A DNA stretch of 64,000 bases from Leeuwenhoekiella polynyae. Lineage in GTDB: Bacteria; Bacteroidota; Bacteroidia; Flavobacteriales; Flavobacteriaceae. The notes under the pieces were generated by a model. That model worked only from the letters and a program-made list of their open reading frames with translations, was not told where the DNA came from and did no database searches. Positions 63,948 through 64,000 of this stretch are shown here, piece by piece (the stretch's first letter is position 1; each line of letters begins with the position of its first letter). Where the stretch lies: contig NZ_QOVK01000001.1 in assembly GCF_004104075.1 (NCBI RefSeq), forward strand, positions 726,420 through 790,419. Direction: 5' to 3'. The translations under genes were made by a program, and so were the position numbers.

Positions 63948-64000
63948 ATGAAAGCAAAACCTGTTTGGAAGACCGACCATCAGTCTCAGTTGAGCCTGCT
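63948..64000 (+). CDS. N-terminal fragment of a gene, possibly an IS1182-like transposase
   Basis: A frame open to the window edge beginning with MKAKPVWKTDHQSQLSL. The short start with KPVWK, HQ and QLSLL recalls the beginning of IS1182-family transposases (often KPVFKPY...Q...LFPPSL). With only about 17 residues this is weak. It is truncated by the end of the window. Confidence 0.4.
   Translation, partial: MKAKPVWKTDHQSQLSL

Noticed and set aside
1..64000. CRISPR arrays, rRNA and tRNA genes
   Set aside because: No regularly spaced direct repeats with unique spacers and no recognisable tRNA or rRNA sequence were found on reading either strand.

Overview
The window looks like chromosome of a marine-type member of the Flavobacteriaceae (phylum Bacteroidota). 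Supporting signs: low GC; SusC/SusD outer-membrane pairs driven by a FecI/FecR sigma/anti-sigma couple; candidate promoters of the flavobacterial TTG...TAnnTTTG type; many lipoproteins with short lipoboxes; a parE-parC pair; and several genes typical of the family (EpsC-type cysE, PA2169-family protein, DUF5117/5118-type metalloprotease). I saw no rRNA, tRNA, CRISPR array or prophage. One possible transposase start lies at the extreme right edge.

Layout. 1-2.6 kb: end of a membrane-protein operon and a small secreted protein. 2.6-6.2 kb: nitroreductase/HxlR divergent pair, then a Fur-family regulator with a zinc/cadmium-type P-type ATPase. 6.2-9.1 kb: tightly overlapping ABC exporter operon. 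9.2-13.6 kb: AsmA/DUF748-like protein, a barstar-like protein carrying an inserted repeat, lipoproteins, a DUF1080 protein and a gene of unknown function. 13.6-14.6 kb: a gene desert. 14.6-24.2 kb: FecI-FecR-SusC-SusD-M16 peptidase, which I read as a regulated peptide-uptake locus. 24.4-28.5 kb: an orphan SusD and accessory lipoproteins. 28.7-32.2 kb: an Nramp-like transporter with 5-oxoprolinase subunits PxpA, PxpB and PxpC.

32.2-41.2 kb: a very small membrane protein, an aldo/keto reductase, a large zinc metalloprotease, an AEC permease with a Tat-exported aminotransferase, a PA2169-family protein, a cysteine-tailed protein and an MFS transporter. 41.2-43.1 kb: three tandem related secreted proteins. 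43.4-46.4 kb: a cold-shock-domain protein and the cysE-cysM-DUF1853 operon. 46.6-50.5 kb: TruA-like enzyme, PfpI-family protein, CorA, a small membrane protein and a DUF2461 protein. 50.6-57.7 kb: topoisomerase IV subunits, MscL and a hybrid histidine kinase. 57.8-60.7 kb: lipoprotein, XRE regulator, M14 carboxypeptidase and Lrp/AsnC regulator. 60.7-63.9 kb: PEP carboxylase and a DinB-family protein.

The most interesting signals are: (i) a dispersed palindromic repeat, present three times, that is translated in frame inside a barstar homologue and forms the C-terminus of a lipoprotein, resembling in principle the Rickettsia palindromic elements; (ii) an Nramp-fold transporter lacking the usual metal ligands and embedded in the 5-oxoproline operon; (iii) five copies of TTACAnnTGTAA between an XRE regulator and an M14 carboxypeptidase; (iv) an identical 14-base hairpin arm at two distant sites, one of them just before a possible transposase. 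All family names come from reading the translated sequences; no database search was run.
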